This document shows, in pieces, positions 46,738 to 55,690 of a stretch of 64,000 bases of DNA (the first letter of the stretch is position 1; every line of letters begins with the position of its first letter). Origin of the DNA: Prochlorococcus sp. AG-363-A16 (GTDB lineage Bacteria > Cyanobacteriota > Cyanobacteriia > PCC-6307 > Cyanobiaceae); contig QCFB01000007.1 of NCBI GenBank assembly GCA_003280345.1, positions 1 through 64,000 of the forward strand, written 5' to 3'. The notes under the pieces are model-generated. The model searched no databases and was not told the DNA's origin. It saw only the letters and a list, made by a program, of their open reading frames with translations. Position numbers and translations under genes: made by a program.

Positions 46738-46992
46738 AATCGCTAAGCAAAATTGCACTGAAACCTCCAATAAAAATTCACTTAAAAAAGCTGCTGCTTG
46801 CATCGCCAATAGCAAAAACCATCGTTAAAAGTACTTAACCCAAAGTTAAGAGCATCTCGAGAATTTAATAGGGCAAATCAATCCTCATCATTGATCAAAC
46901 AAGAAGCTAATTGCTGTCAAGAGATTTGTTATCGGTAGATACACGCTACTCATAGTGTAGCTTTTCAAAAAGCAAAGGGAAAGCACTATTTA
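46738..46992. other. Upstream region of sRNA copy B
   Basis: No gene. A short GCTAC/GTAGC hairpin lies near 46946-46962. Should hold the promoter for the sRNA candidate. Confidence 0.4.
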
Positions 46993-47080
46993 TAGGGGCT
47001 TGATTTTCGATAGAATTTCACTTAGAAATAAACTTCCCCATCACCCAGGCCCGACGCACTGCGCAAGGGTCTTTTTTTTT
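46993..47080 (+). ncRNA. Candidate small RNA, copy B
   Basis: About 88 nt. Opens TAGGGGCTTGATTTTC, has CCCCATCACC at 47036-47045, and ends with a terminator hairpin. The outer stem GGCCC/GGGTC is at 47048-47052 and 47067-47071, the inner stem CGC/GCG at 47055-47057 and 47061-47063, followed by nine T. Compared with copy A the stem bases change in pairs (TGC/GCA against CGC/GCG), while the 5' segment and the C-rich 10-mer are kept. Confidence 0.65.
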
Positions 47081-47153
47081 GCATATTTTCTTCAAAAGTG
47101 CCTGCAATTGCTCACAAGATACTTATACAAAATCAATCAGTCGTCTCAAAATC

Positions 47154-47327
47154 TCATCCTTTATTTTCCCAATAGCTCTTGGCGGAATCAATCATTTTCA
47201 CAATCTCACTATTTGGGCACCCTGTTCGCTCTTGCAAAACTTCGCACTGTGAGTTGATATCCCTCCAGATTTCCCTAACCTCTAAAAACTGCTCATCCGA
47301 AAATTGAAAATCATTAAAGCTAGACAT
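47154..47327 (-). CDS. Small soluble protein, 57 residues
   Basis: MSSFNDFQFSDEQFLEVREI, then WRDINSQCEVLQERTGCPNS, then EIVKMIDSAKSYWENKG. Two cysteines ten residues apart in a helical protein. Convincing composition; function unknown. Confidence 0.6.
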   Translation of the reverse strand: MSSFNDFQFSDEQFLEVREIWRDINSQCEVLQERTGCPNSEIVKMIDSAKSYWENKG

Positions 47328-47656
47328 TTGTTTTACTACTCATCTCCAAAAAAGAGTGAACCTGACTTGGCCAGCATTGTCTATAAAAATCAATGTTCAG
47401 AATGTCAGGTGGAGAGATTCTCTGAAGGGAAAGACTAGTAAATACCTAATCCTTCTAAGCAAGTACCTTAACTTCCCAAAGCCTTACTAAGGAATTGCAA
47501 AAGTTACAAGGAAAGCAACCACTTACTCACCAGTCACTAAAAAGCAAGCAATGACTAAAAAAAGGATACTTGAAAAGAGCTACTCTAAAAGATATCTCAA
47601 GTCTTTTCAAACTATTGGAGAGCAAAAATAATGAATTGATAACTAATCAAACTACT

Positions 47657-48559
47657 ATGGATTTAAAAAGCAGAAAAATAAATCATATTTATCCTGAGTC
47701 CTTTTTTGTTGACTCAAACTGCATTAATTGTGGGAGCTGTTGGAGAATAGACCCTGAGCATTTTTCACCAATCGAGAATACTGCTTACGTTCATAAGCAA
47801 CCATCTGGAGAGAAAGAAACCCATAAAGCTCTTTTAGCTCTAGTTGATTGTCCTGTAGCAGCAATAAATGCTCCAAGAAGAATTACTTCAGATATCCCCA
47901 ACAACATTTTCCCAATATTAGTAACCAAGCATCCTTCTGGAGAAGTTTATTACTGCGGTTGGAGCTCCAGGCTTAGTTTTGGTGCCAGCAGTTGGTTGAT
48001 TATCAGGCCAGAAGGCAACGTACTTATTGATTCACCTCGTTGGAGCGCCCCACTTGCGAGGCAAATTAAGAAGTTGGGAGGCGTTGTAAAAATGGTCCTA
48101 ACTCATCGAGATGATGTTGCAGACCATGCAGACTGGGCTAAAGCTTTTAATTGTGAAAGATGGATTCACAAATATGATGCAGATGCAGCAGCCGAGTCAG
48201 AGAAAAAAGTAATTGGACTGGATGCTATTCATCTCGGAAAGCAACTTAAATTGATTCCCGTACCAGGACATACAAAAGGTTCTATGGTGGCTGTTCTTGG
48301 CGATAAACAACAAATACTTTTTAGCGGGGATCATCTTTGGTGGAACCCTGAAAAAAAAGTTTTGGTCGCATCAAAAGATTTTTGCTGGTGGGATTGGACT
48401 CAACAACTAAATTCAATCAAAACGCTATTAAATCTTGATGTGGCCTGGATCTTGCCAGGTCATGGATTTGCCCATCAATTCGGACCAGGTGAATGGCAGG
48501 AAGCTCTAGAACAAACGCTAAGACATGGTGAAGAAACAACTAAGGAGGCAAGAATATAG
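47657..48559 (+). CDS. Ferredoxin-fused MBL-fold metallo-hydrolase
   Basis: 300 residues from ATG 47657 (a TTG at 47570 would add 29 residues of weak quality). The N-terminal ferredoxin-like part has CINCGSCWRIDPEHF and VDCPVAAI (about residues 20-72). The MBL-fold part has a modified metal motif (THRDDVADHADW in place of HxHxDH), VPGHTKGSMVAVLGDK, FSGDHLWW and PGHGF. Such fused proteins are found in cyanobacteria without a known substrate. A flavin or hydrolytic role is open. Confidence 0.8.
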   Translation: MDLKSRKINHIYPESFFVDSNCINCGSCWRIDPEHFSPIENTAYVHKQPSGEKETHKALLALVDCPVAAINAPRRITSDIPNNIFPILVTKHPSGEVYYCGWSSRLSFGASSWLIIRPEGNVLIDSPRWSAPLARQIKKLGGVVKMVLTHRDDVADHADWAKAFNCERWIHKYDADAAAESEKKVIGLDAIHLGKQLKLIPVPGHTKGSMVAVLGDKQQILFSGDHLWWNPEKKVLVASKDFCWWDWTQQLNSIKTLLNLDVAWILPGHGFAHQFGPGEWQEALEQTLRHGEETTKEARI

Positions 48560-48700
48560 AAGCAAAGTGTAAAAATAGCGCTCATTTCTTTATGTCTTCT
48601 CATTAAGTTTCCAGCTTTAATTAACAAAAGCAATTACCACAAAACAACCAAAAAGTTACCAAGGAATTTCCAGAAGAAAAATAGATGTGCGAACAAAAAG

Positions 48701-48871
48701 TTATTGAGATACTTCAATCGAAGATTCATCTTTGAGGTGCACAGCAACACATCTAGTGACACATGCTGCATCCTCTCCCTCAAGGCTATAGCAGGTAGTT
48801 ATACACTCATAAAAAGAGTCAAATGCATCTCGATTCTCAATTTCTTGCAGTGGTTCTTGTATTTTTGGCAT
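48701..48871 (-). CDS. Twin-CX3C mini-protein (paralogue 2)
   Basis: 56 residues: MPKIQEPLQEIENRDAFDSF, then YECITTCYSLEGEDAACVTR, then CVAVHLKDESSIEVSQ. Cys 23/27 and 37/41 form two CX3C pairs, with D-A-x-D-x-x-Y/F-E before and VHLK after, as in the paralogue at 43066-43221. An AAGGAGG site precedes the start. Stands alone upstream of ureC. Confidence 0.75.
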   Translation of the reverse strand: MPKIQEPLQEIENRDAFDSFYECITTCYSLEGEDAACVTRCVAVHLKDESSIEVSQ

Positions 48872-49037
48872 AATTTGACGCCTCCTTATGGCGAAACACC
48901 TTCATAACATCTATCTAGCATCATTTACTCTATGGAATAAGACTAAATGACTAGATGTGAAGCAAAATAAGCAATACCTACTAGGTAAAAATATCCGCAA
49001 TCTCCATCACAACCGCTTATACACAATCAAATAATTT

Positions 49038-50747
49038 CTAAAGTAATAAATATCTTTGAGCCAAAGGCAGAACTTCTGCCGGTTCACAAGTAAGTAGCTC
49101 TTCGTCAGCGAACACCTCATAAGTTTGTGGATCGACTTTTATAAAAGGCAAAGAGTCATTGCAACGCATGTTGGTTTTAGAAATATCACGAGTGTTCTTG
49201 ACTGGCCGACAATTCCTTTTCAATCCAAGTGAGTGAGGGACCCCAGCATCAATAGCAACTTTGCTCAAAAAAGTAATACAACTAGGAGCAATAGCTTTGC
49301 CAAACGCACCAAACATTGGTCTGCCATGAAGAGGCTGTGGTGTTGGAATTGATGCATTGGAATCGCCCATCTGGGCCCAAGCTATAGTTCCGCCTTTTAA
49401 AACTAATTCTGGCTTTACCCCGAAAAAACCTGGCTTCCATAGGACCAAGTCTGCGAGTTTCCCTATTTCTATTGAACCAATATGATCACTCATTCCATGA
49501 GCTATTGCTGGATTAATAGTTACCTTTGCGATATATCGCTTTAAACGATTGTTGTCATTACGTGCTGTGTCTTCAGAAAGTGTTCCGCGTTGAACCTTCA
49601 TTTTGTGTGCTGTTTGGAATGTGCGGCTAATTACTTCTCCTACTCTTCCCATAGCTTGAGAATCACTGGCAATAATTGAAAAAGCTCCAAGATCATGAAG
49701 AATATCTTCGGCTGCAATTGTTTCACGCCTTATACGTGATTCTGCAAAAGCAACATCCTCTGGAATCTTCGGATCTAAATGATGGCAAACCATGAGCATA
49801 TCCAAGTGCTCATCAAGAGTATTAAGCGTATATGGCCTTGTTGGATTAGTACTGCTTGGAAGCACATTGGCTTCACCACAAATTTTTATAATGTCTGGGG
49901 CATGGCCACCACCTGCACCTTCGGTATGAAATGTATGGATTGTTCTTCCATTAATAGCTTTAATCGTATCTTCGACAAAGCCTGCCTCATTGAGAGTATC
50001 AGTGTGAATACAAACCTGAACATCCATTTCATCAGCCACTTGTAAGCAACAGTCAATAGAGGCAGGGGTAGTGCCCCAATCCTCATGCAGCTTTAAACCG
50101 CAAGCTCCAGCCAAAACTTGTTCTTTTATGGCAGGACGACTACTTGCATTCCCTTTGCCAAAAAAACCAAGGTTTATAGGAAAACCTTCTGCTGCTTGAA
50201 GCATTCGTGCAATATGAAATGAACCAGGAGTACAAGTAGTCGCATTTGTGCCAGTAGCAGGTCCAGTTCCTCCACCAAGCATGGTTGTAATACCACTAGC
50301 AAGAGCTGTCTCTATCTGTTGTGGACATATGAAATGAACATGACTATCAATGCCACCTGCTGTCAAAATATGGCCTTCTCCAGCGATCGCCTCAGTACTT
50401 GGGCCAATAACAATTGAGACTCCTTTCTGAGTATCTGGGTTGCCTGCTTTTCCTATGCCAACAATTTCTCCATCTTTAATTCCTATATCTGCTTTAACAA
50501 TTCCCCACCAATCCAAAATCAAAGCATTGGTGATCACTGTATCTACTACTCCATTGTCTCTAGTTTGTTGGGATTGCCCCATGCCATCTCTAATAACTTT
50601 CCCTCCGCCAAACTTGACTTCGTCTCCATAAATTGTGTGATCTTCTTCAACCTCAAGAATTAAATCAGTATCAGCTAACCTCAAACGATCGCCTTTAGTA
50701 GGTCCATAAATTTCGGCATAAGCTTGGCGAGAAATTTGATAGGGCAT
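49038..50747 (-). CDS. ureC: Urease subunit alpha
   Basis: Catalytic subunit of the nickel enzyme that hydrolyses urea to ammonia and carbamate. It has 569 residues with nickel ligand region HVHFICPQQ, the lysine to be carbamylated in [10 protein letters not shown] near 218, the flap motif [20 protein letters not shown], and the start [20 protein letters not shown]. Length and order are standard. Last of the ureDABC set (6 bp after ureB). Confidence 0.98.
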   Translation of the reverse strand: MPYQISRQAYAEIYGPTKGDRLRLADTDLILEVEEDHTIYGDEVKFGGGKVIRDGMGQSQQTRDNGVVDTVITNALILDWWGIVKADIGIKDGEIVGIGKAGNPDTQKGVSIVIGPSTEAIAGEGHILTAGGIDSHVHFICPQQIETALASGITTMLGGGTGPATGTNATTCTPGSFHIARMLQAAEGFPINLGFFGKGNASSRPAIKEQVLAGACGLKLHEDWGTTPASIDCCLQVADEMDVQVCIHTDTLNEAGFVEDTIKAINGRTIHTFHTEGAGGGHAPDIIKICGEANVLPSSTNPTRPYTLNTLDEHLDMLMVCHHLDPKIPEDVAFAESRIRRETIAAEDILHDLGAFSIIASDSQAMGRVGEVISRTFQTAHKMKVQRGTLSEDTARNDNNRLKRYIAKVTINPAIAHGMSDHIGSIEIGKLADLVLWKPGFFGVKPELVLKGGTIAWAQMGDSNASIPTPQPLHGRPMFGAFGKAIAPSCITFLSKVAIDAGVPHSLGLKRNCRPVKNTRDISKTNMRCNDSLPFIKVDPQTYEVFADEELLTCEPAEVLPLAQRYLLL

Positions 50748-50753
50748 GATTGT

Positions 50754-51071
50754 TCAGTCCAAAGGTCCGTTTACAAGTCCGTTAAACCCAAATACAACTC
50801 GATGACCTGCGAAAGGGACAAGCTTCACTTCTCGTCTATCTCCTGGTTCAAAACGAATTGCCGTGCCTGCTGGAATATCTAGTCGTTTTCCAAGAGCTGA
50901 GTCTCGATCAAAATCAAGAGCTTTATTTGATTCGTAGAAATGAAAATGCGAGCCAACTTGTACAGGACGATCTCCCTGGTTTGAAACAACAAGGGTTGTG
51001 ACAGGTCTGCCAATGTTTAGTTCTATCTCTCCTGGCTCAGGGAACAACTGACCGGGGATTAAAGGTGACAT
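50754..51071 (-). CDS. ureB: Urease subunit beta
   Basis: 105-residue structural subunit. Core: [40 protein letters not shown] and [20 protein letters not shown]. Follows ureA at 9 bp and precedes ureC at 6 bp, so it is co-translated with them. Confidence 0.97.
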   Translation of the reverse strand: MSPLIPGQLFPEPGEIELNIGRPVTTLVVSNQGDRPVQVGSHFHFYESNKALDFDRDSALGKRLDIPAGTAIRFEPGDRREVKLVPFAGHRVVFGFNGLVNGPLD

Positions 51072-51080
51072 TGTTAATAA

Positions 51081-51383
51081 TCAGCGAATTGGTTCATGGA
51101 GGGTGACGAGCTTGGTGCCATCTTGGAAAACAGCCTCAATCTGAACATCGTCAATCAGCTCTGGGACTCCTTCCATAACTTGTTCTCGTTTTAACCAGGT
51201 AGTTCCCTCAGCCATTAACTCAGAAACGGTTTTGCCATCCCTAGCACCCTCGAGCACTTGAAAACTGAGCCAAGCAACAGCTTCAGGATAGTTAAGTTTG
51301 AGTCCACGGTTTAACCTCCGTTCTGCAAGCAGAGCAGCTGTTACAACAAGCAATTTGTCTTTTTCTTGAGGGCTTAGGTGCAT
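51081..51383 (-). CDS. ureA: Urease subunit gamma
   Basis: 100 residues from ATG 51383 ([20 protein letters not shown]), the conserved UreA start; ten more codons upstream are in frame but not part of the family. Blocks [18 protein letters not shown] and [17 protein letters not shown] are diagnostic. Confidence 0.96.
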   Translation of the reverse strand: MHLSPQEKDKLLVVTAALLAERRLNRGLKLNYPEAVAWLSFQVLEGARDGKTVSELMAEGTTWLKREQVMEGVPELIDDVQIEAVFQDGTKLVTLHEPIR

Positions 51384-51449
51384 TAAATCAATGATCCAAT
51401 TCCATTCTGTCAATTGGTTGATTGCTTAACATATAAAGCAGATATAAGT

Positions 51450-52358
51450 TTAAAGAGAAGGTTTTTCCTGCATTGGCCAAACCCTTAGAGGCTCTGGCTT
51501 GGGCAAAGAGCGAAATTTCCTAATATGCATCCATATTCGAAAGAACCAGAACCTTGCTGCTTGAGTCGAAGGACCAAGATATCTAGCTGAAAGACCTTGA
51601 TTGAGTGCACTACAACTCATTAATCCTTCAAGACCAGATGCATTTGCGCGACAAGTAATTAAAAGATCCGAGATCTCATCTTTCGAGAGAACTTCAGGAG
51701 AAGTCCACACCAATGATCCCAAGACAGGTTGATTTGCCATGCCATTCAAGGAAGTAAGGGATTCTCCGCTTAGTTCTAAACGATCAACAAAAACCCAACT
51801 CTTTCCTTTCGGCATTTGACGAGATATCTCCAATCCGGAGCGCCAACATCCAGAACCCAATGTTTCCCCAGAAGATGTCCTTCCTAGTCGAACAACCTCA
51901 GTACTTAAAAAGCTTGAGGAAGGAGCAAGTTCAACATGCACATTTTGTTCAAAAAGGCCGTCTTCAAAAACAATGACTTCCTGAGGCATCCACTCGAAGT
52001 CTGAACCTTCATTAATAACAAAGTGACAATCTTGTGTAGCCCATTTCCCTTTGGGGTGAGCTTGTAAGCGGCCAACACTTCCATATACCTTTTGCGCAGC
52101 GACATTTGTCAACAAAGAGCGACTTCCCTTCTCGGCTATTACTTTCAAAGTCAGCCGGTCACCTCCTACTAAACCTCCCGCTGTATGCAAAATTGGTAAT
52201 TCGCAACGTCCATCCGGATTTCGTGACGCTCGCATTAGTTTGAATGGAGCTTTATAAGTGCCCTGATGAATTGTGTAGGGATTTAAATTTTGTGAGTCGG
52301 ATCTATTGATAAATCGCAAATCACAAGTTCCATGCCAGGCGCTGCCTTCTTGGCTCAT
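51450..52358 (-). CDS. ureD: Urease accessory protein UreD
   Basis: Scaffold of the nickel-insertion complex with UreF and UreG. 302 residues: WHGTCDLRFINRSDSQNLNP, HTAGGLVGGDRLTLKV, VYGSVGRLQAHPKG and IVFEDGLFEQNVHVELA in the usual order. First gene of ureDABC; diverges from ureE, with the start regions nearly overlapping. Confidence 0.93.
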   Translation of the reverse strand: MSQEGSAWHGTCDLRFINRSDSQNLNPYTIHQGTYKAPFKLMRASRNPDGRCELPILHTAGGLVGGDRLTLKVIAEKGSRSLLTNVAAQKVYGSVGRLQAHPKGKWATQDCHFVINEGSDFEWMPQEVIVFEDGLFEQNVHVELAPSSSFLSTEVVRLGRTSSGETLGSGCWRSGLEISRQMPKGKSWVFVDRLELSGESLTSLNGMANQPVLGSLVWTSPEVLSKDEISDLLITCRANASGLEGLMSCSALNQGLSARYLGPSTQAARFWFFRIWMHIRKFRSLPKPEPLRVWPMQEKPSL

Positions 52359-52445
52359 ATAGAAAGTGTTAGTCCTGTCTCATATCAACATTTAGCAGGA
52401 AGCGTCTTATTTTCAAACTTGTTTAGTACAAGAAAAACTATTGAA

Positions 52446-52913
52446 GTGGTGATCGATCAACCAATTCTTATAACCCAAAGAGTCTCAAGGACCCAAAGTG
52501 ACGAACTTTTATCCCTAGCACTTTCAGCTCAAGACCGAAACAAGTTACGAGGTCTTCAAACAACTACCTGTGGTCGCAATGTCTTACTCCAATTACCTAG
52601 GGCAGGCCCTTTACTACCAGGAGAGATTCTTGCAGGAGAAGATTTTATTCCTCTTATTAAAGTTCAGGCAGCAATAGAAGAGTTAATTGAGGTAGAAGCC
52701 AATTCATTTTTAGAGTTGGCTCAAGCTGCCTATCACCTAGGCAATAGGCATGTTGAGATTGAATTGCAGGACAAGAAACTTTTTTTATTAAAAGACCCTG
52801 TCCTAGAAAGAATGCTCTCAAGCAGAGGCCTTAACCTAAAAATAATAAAAAAGGCTTTTTATCCAGAGGTTGGAGCTTATTCAAATGCTCATAATCATCA
52901 CTCTCATCAATGA
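52446..52913 (+). CDS. ureE: Urease accessory protein UreE
   Basis: Nickel chaperone. The frame is open from 52332 but the part before 52446 overlaps the start of ureD and does not look like UreE, so GTG 52446 (or 52449) is chosen, giving ~155 residues, the normal length. The domain starts VVIDQPILITQRVSRTQSDE and holds GRNVLLQLPRAGPLLPGEIL and AAYHLGNRHVEIEL. A C-terminal His-rich tail (HNHHSHQ) can bind nickel. Overlaps ureF by 4 bp (ATGA). Confidence 0.92.
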   Translation: MVIDQPILITQRVSRTQSDELLSLALSAQDRNKLRGLQTTTCGRNVLLQLPRAGPLLPGEILAGEDFIPLIKVQAAIEELIEVEANSFLELAQAAYHLGNRHVEIELQDKKLFLLKDPVLERMLSSRGLNLKIIKKAFYPEVGAYSNAHNHHSHQ

Positions 52914-53584
52914 CTTCACCAACTATTTTCCAACTTATTAGCCCAGCACTCCCTGTAGGTGCCTTTAGTTATTCCGAAGGTCTTGAATTTTTAGTCCAGG
53001 GTAACAAGATATCTAATGAATCAGAAGTCTTTAACTGGCTGCAAGGAGAACTTCTTAGAGGCCAATTGCGAATTGAAGCCGCATCCCTCTCCCCAATTAT
53101 GGATTGCTTGGACAATTGGGAAAGATGTCAAACATTTAATTCAGCAAGAAACGTTTATGAATGGGACTCTTGGCTATTGGCCTTAAGAGATTCTGCTGAG
53201 ATTCGTTCGCAACAAAGTCAGATGGGGCAATCTCTTTTGCAACTACTTGCAGACCTTGATCATCCATTGCCCGACAAAAGCAAAGATTTAGCTTGGCCGA
53301 TAGCTTGGGCTTGGGCTGGATTGAGCTGGTCTTTACCCAAATTTGAAGTCGTCCAAGGTTTTTTATATAGCTGGGTTGCTAATCAACTAAGTGCTTCTTT
53401 GAGATTATTGCCTTTAGGCCCAAATAAAGTTCAGGGCATACAATTTCGATTGATTCCTTTAATTACATCCCAAGCTGAGATTCTATTAAATCAAGATCCG
53501 CACAATTTATGGACTGGAGATATAGGTACAACTATGGCGCAGCAATCACATACAGAGCTGTATTCAAGATTATTCAGAAGTTGA
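52910..53584 (+). CDS. ureF: Urease accessory protein UreF
   Basis: 224 residues. [20 protein letters not shown] at the start, [20 protein letters not shown] near 85-105, and [15 protein letters not shown] near the end fit UreF, the activator that keeps UreG GTPase in check. Coupled to ureE by the ATGA overlap and 1 bp from ureG. Confidence 0.93.
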   Translation: MTSPTIFQLISPALPVGAFSYSEGLEFLVQGNKISNESEVFNWLQGELLRGQLRIEAASLSPIMDCLDNWERCQTFNSARNVYEWDSWLLALRDSAEIRSQQSQMGQSLLQLLADLDHPLPDKSKDLAWPIAWAWAGLSWSLPKFEVVQGFLYSWVANQLSASLRLLPLGPNKVQGIQFRLIPLITSQAEILLNQDPHNLWTGDIGTTMAQQSHTELYSRLFRS

Positions 53585-53585
53585 T

Positions 53586-54188
53586 ATGAGTAGTAAATTG
53601 CGAGTTGGTATAGCCGGACCAGTTGGATCTGGAAAAACTGCACTTGTTGAAGCTCTTTGCAAAAGCCTGAAGAAACAACTTCAACTAGCAGTAGTAACTA
53701 ATGACATATATACACAAGAAGATGCAAAGTTTTTAACTGATGCAGGTGCCTTAGAACCTGAACGCATACGAGGAGTTGAAACTGGTGGTTGCCCTCATAC
53801 TGCAATCCGTGAGGATTGTTCAATTAATCGCGCAGCAGTTGAAGAGCTAGAAAATCTATTTCCAAAACTCGACTTCATTTTTGTAGAAAGTGGTGGTGAC
53901 AATCTTGCGGCAAGCTTCAGTCCTGAGCTAGTAGACATCTGTATTTATGTAATAGACGTTGCTGCAGGAGACAAAATCCCAAGGAAAGGTGGCCCTGGAA
54001 TTACTCGGTCAGATTTACTTGTGATAAATAAAACTGATCTAGCTCAAATGGTTGGAGCAAGCCTTGAAATTATGCAACGCGATACAGCACTGATGAGAGG
54101 GGAGCGCCCTTGGTGCTTCACCAATCTCCATACAAAAGAGGGCTTGGAGCAAGTAATTCGGTTTTTGTTACATCACCTACCAAACTAA
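53586..54188 (+). CDS. ureG: Urease accessory protein UreG (GTPase)
   Basis: 200-residue SIMIBI GTPase. P-loop [14 protein letters not shown] at residues ~11-24, [40 protein letters not shown] with the nickel-binding Cys-Pro-His, and KTDLAQ. The distal accessory gene of the plus-strand set. Confidence 0.97.
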   Translation: MSSKLRVGIAGPVGSGKTALVEALCKSLKKQLQLAVVTNDIYTQEDAKFLTDAGALEPERIRGVETGGCPHTAIREDCSINRAAVEELENLFPKLDFIFVESGGDNLAASFSPELVDICIYVIDVAAGDKIPRKGGPGITRSDLLVINKTDLAQMVGASLEIMQRDTALMRGERPWCFTNLHTKEGLEQVIRFLLHHLPN

Positions 54189-54216
54189 GAAACAAGCAGA
54201 GGCAATTCCCAAAAAG

Positions 54217-54259
54217 GTCCATTTCGCTACAAAATGCTCTTAGCGCCAGAAGTTAACAT
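54217..54259 (+). promoter_or_regulatory. Likely NtcA-activated promoter of urtA
   Basis: GTC-N8-TAC at 54217-54230 keeps the GT-N10-AC core of the NtcA box, differing from GTA-N8-TAC by one base. After 23 nt comes TAACAT (54254-54259), a -10 box of the TA-N3-T type. This spacing is the one expected for class II activation. The predicted transcript starts near 54266, about 38 bases before urtA. Confidence 0.6.
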
Positions 54260-54303
54260 CCTCGCCAATTAAACAACGTTTTTCGTTCAAACTGCTTAGG
54301 ACT

Positions 54304-55593
54304 ATGACTTTGACCAAACGTCTTTTTATCGGCTTAAGTTCTATTGCTCTAGGAGCATCAGTTACCGCATGTGGAGGCGGCAATCAAGCTTCCGGCTGCC
54401 CTGATTGCGATGCAGAAGTAACGGTTGGAATTCTGCATTCTTTAAGTGGAACGATGGCTATTTCTGAATCCACTTTGGTTGATACAGAAAAAATGGCTAT
54501 TGAAGAAATCAATGCAGCAGGTGGTATTGAAGTAGGAGGCAAAAAATACGAAATCAAATACATCGTTGAAGATGGAGCCTCTGACTGGCCAACATTCGCC
54601 GAAAAATCGAAGAAGCTCATTAGTCAAGACAAAGTTCCTGTTGTATTTGGTGGCTGGACATCGGCTAGTCGTAAAGCAATGCTCCCGGTATATGAGTCGA
54701 AGGATGCCTTCCTGTATTACCCAATTCAATACGAGGCTCAAGAGTGCTCAAATAACATTTTCTACACAGGCGCTACTCCTAACCAGCAATCCGAACCGGC
54801 TACTGAGTTCATGTTTAAGCGCTCACCCGCTGCAGGCAAACCTTTCTTCCTCGTTGGGTCTGATTACGTTTTCCCACGCACTTCAAACACCATCACTAAA
54901 GAGCAAGTCAAATCTCTTGGTGGGAAAGTAGTTGGAGAAGATTATTTACCTTTAGGCAATACCGAAGTTGCTCCAATTATTGCCAAAATAAAGAAAGCTC
55001 TTCCTAACGGAGGTGTGATCATCAACACACTTAATGGTGATCAAAACGTTGCATTCTTTAAGCAAATTCAAGATGTAGGGATAACACCCAATAATGGCTA
55101 CTACGTAATGAGCTATTCCATAGCTGAAGAAGAAATCAGCACTATTGGCCCAGAGTTCTTAGCTGGACATTACGGCGCTTGGAACTACATGATGTCTATT
55201 AATACTGCTGCTTCCAGAAAATTTGCCAATAACTTCAAAAAGAGATGGGGCAGCGACAGAGTTGTTGCAGACCCTCAAGAATCTGCATACAACATGGTCT
55301 ATTTATGGAAAGCAGCTGTAGAGAAGGCAGGGACATTCGATGATAATGCTGTTCGGACAGCTCTTGTAGGCGTCAAGTTCGATGCTCCACAAGGTCCTGT
55401 TGAAGTCATGCCAAACCATCACCTTTCCCAAACAGTAAGGATTGGCCAAATCACTTCCCAAGGACAGTTCAAGATTCTCGAATCTACTAATGGTCCCGTT
55501 TTACCTCAAGCGTGGAATCAATTTGAACCCAGCTCTAAGGGATATGCATGTGATTGGACTGACAGCAGCAAAGGAGAGAGGTATCGTCTTTGA
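54304..55593 (+). CDS. urtA: Urea ABC transporter, substrate-binding protein
   Basis: Periplasmic or lipid-anchored urea receptor, 429 residues. The N-terminal signal has a lipobox (SVTACGGG; Cys 23). Core blocks: VTVGILHSLSGTMAISESTL, VEDGASDWPTFAEKSKKLIS, VVFGGWTSASRKAMLPVYES, YYPIQYEAQECSNNIFYTGA and QESAYNMVYLWKAAVEKAG. Expected to be the most abundant product of the operon. A hairpin follows it. Confidence 0.96.
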   Translation: MTLTKRLFIGLSSIALGASVTACGGGNQASGCPDCDAEVTVGILHSLSGTMAISESTLVDTEKMAIEEINAAGGIEVGGKKYEIKYIVEDGASDWPTFAEKSKKLISQDKVPVVFGGWTSASRKAMLPVYESKDAFLYYPIQYEAQECSNNIFYTGATPNQQSEPATEFMFKRSPAAGKPFFLVGSDYVFPRTSNTITKEQVKSLGGKVVGEDYLPLGNTEVAPIIAKIKKALPNGGVIINTLNGDQNVAFFKQIQDVGITPNNGYYVMSYSIAEEEISTIGPEFLAGHYGAWNYMMSINTAASRKFANNFKKRWGSDRVVADPQESAYNMVYLWKAAVEKAGTFDDNAVRTALVGVKFDAPQGPVEVMPNHHLSQTVRIGQITSQGQFKILESTNGPVLPQAWNQFEPSSKGYACDWTDSSKGERYRL

Positions 55594-55636
55594 TCACACG
55601 TAGCAGGACCTGCCTTCCTAAACACCATTACCAACT

Positions 55637-55671
55637 AGAAAGAGAAGTCACATAAAGGCTTCTCTTTCTTT
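55637..55671 (+). terminator. Intra-operon hairpin between urtA and urtB
   Basis: Perfect 11-bp arms AGAAAGAGAAG/CTTCTCTTTCT (55637-55647 and 55659-55669) with an 11-nt loop, followed by TTTAAA. A partial terminator and 3' stabiliser for urtA is the probable role, so that binding protein exceeds permease. Confidence 0.8.
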
Positions 55672-55690
55672 AAACAGACTCTTTCCCCTG

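Noticed and set aside
52332-52445. N-terminal extension of ureE
   Set aside because: Overlaps the start of ureD and is not UreE-like; the family domain starts at about 52446.
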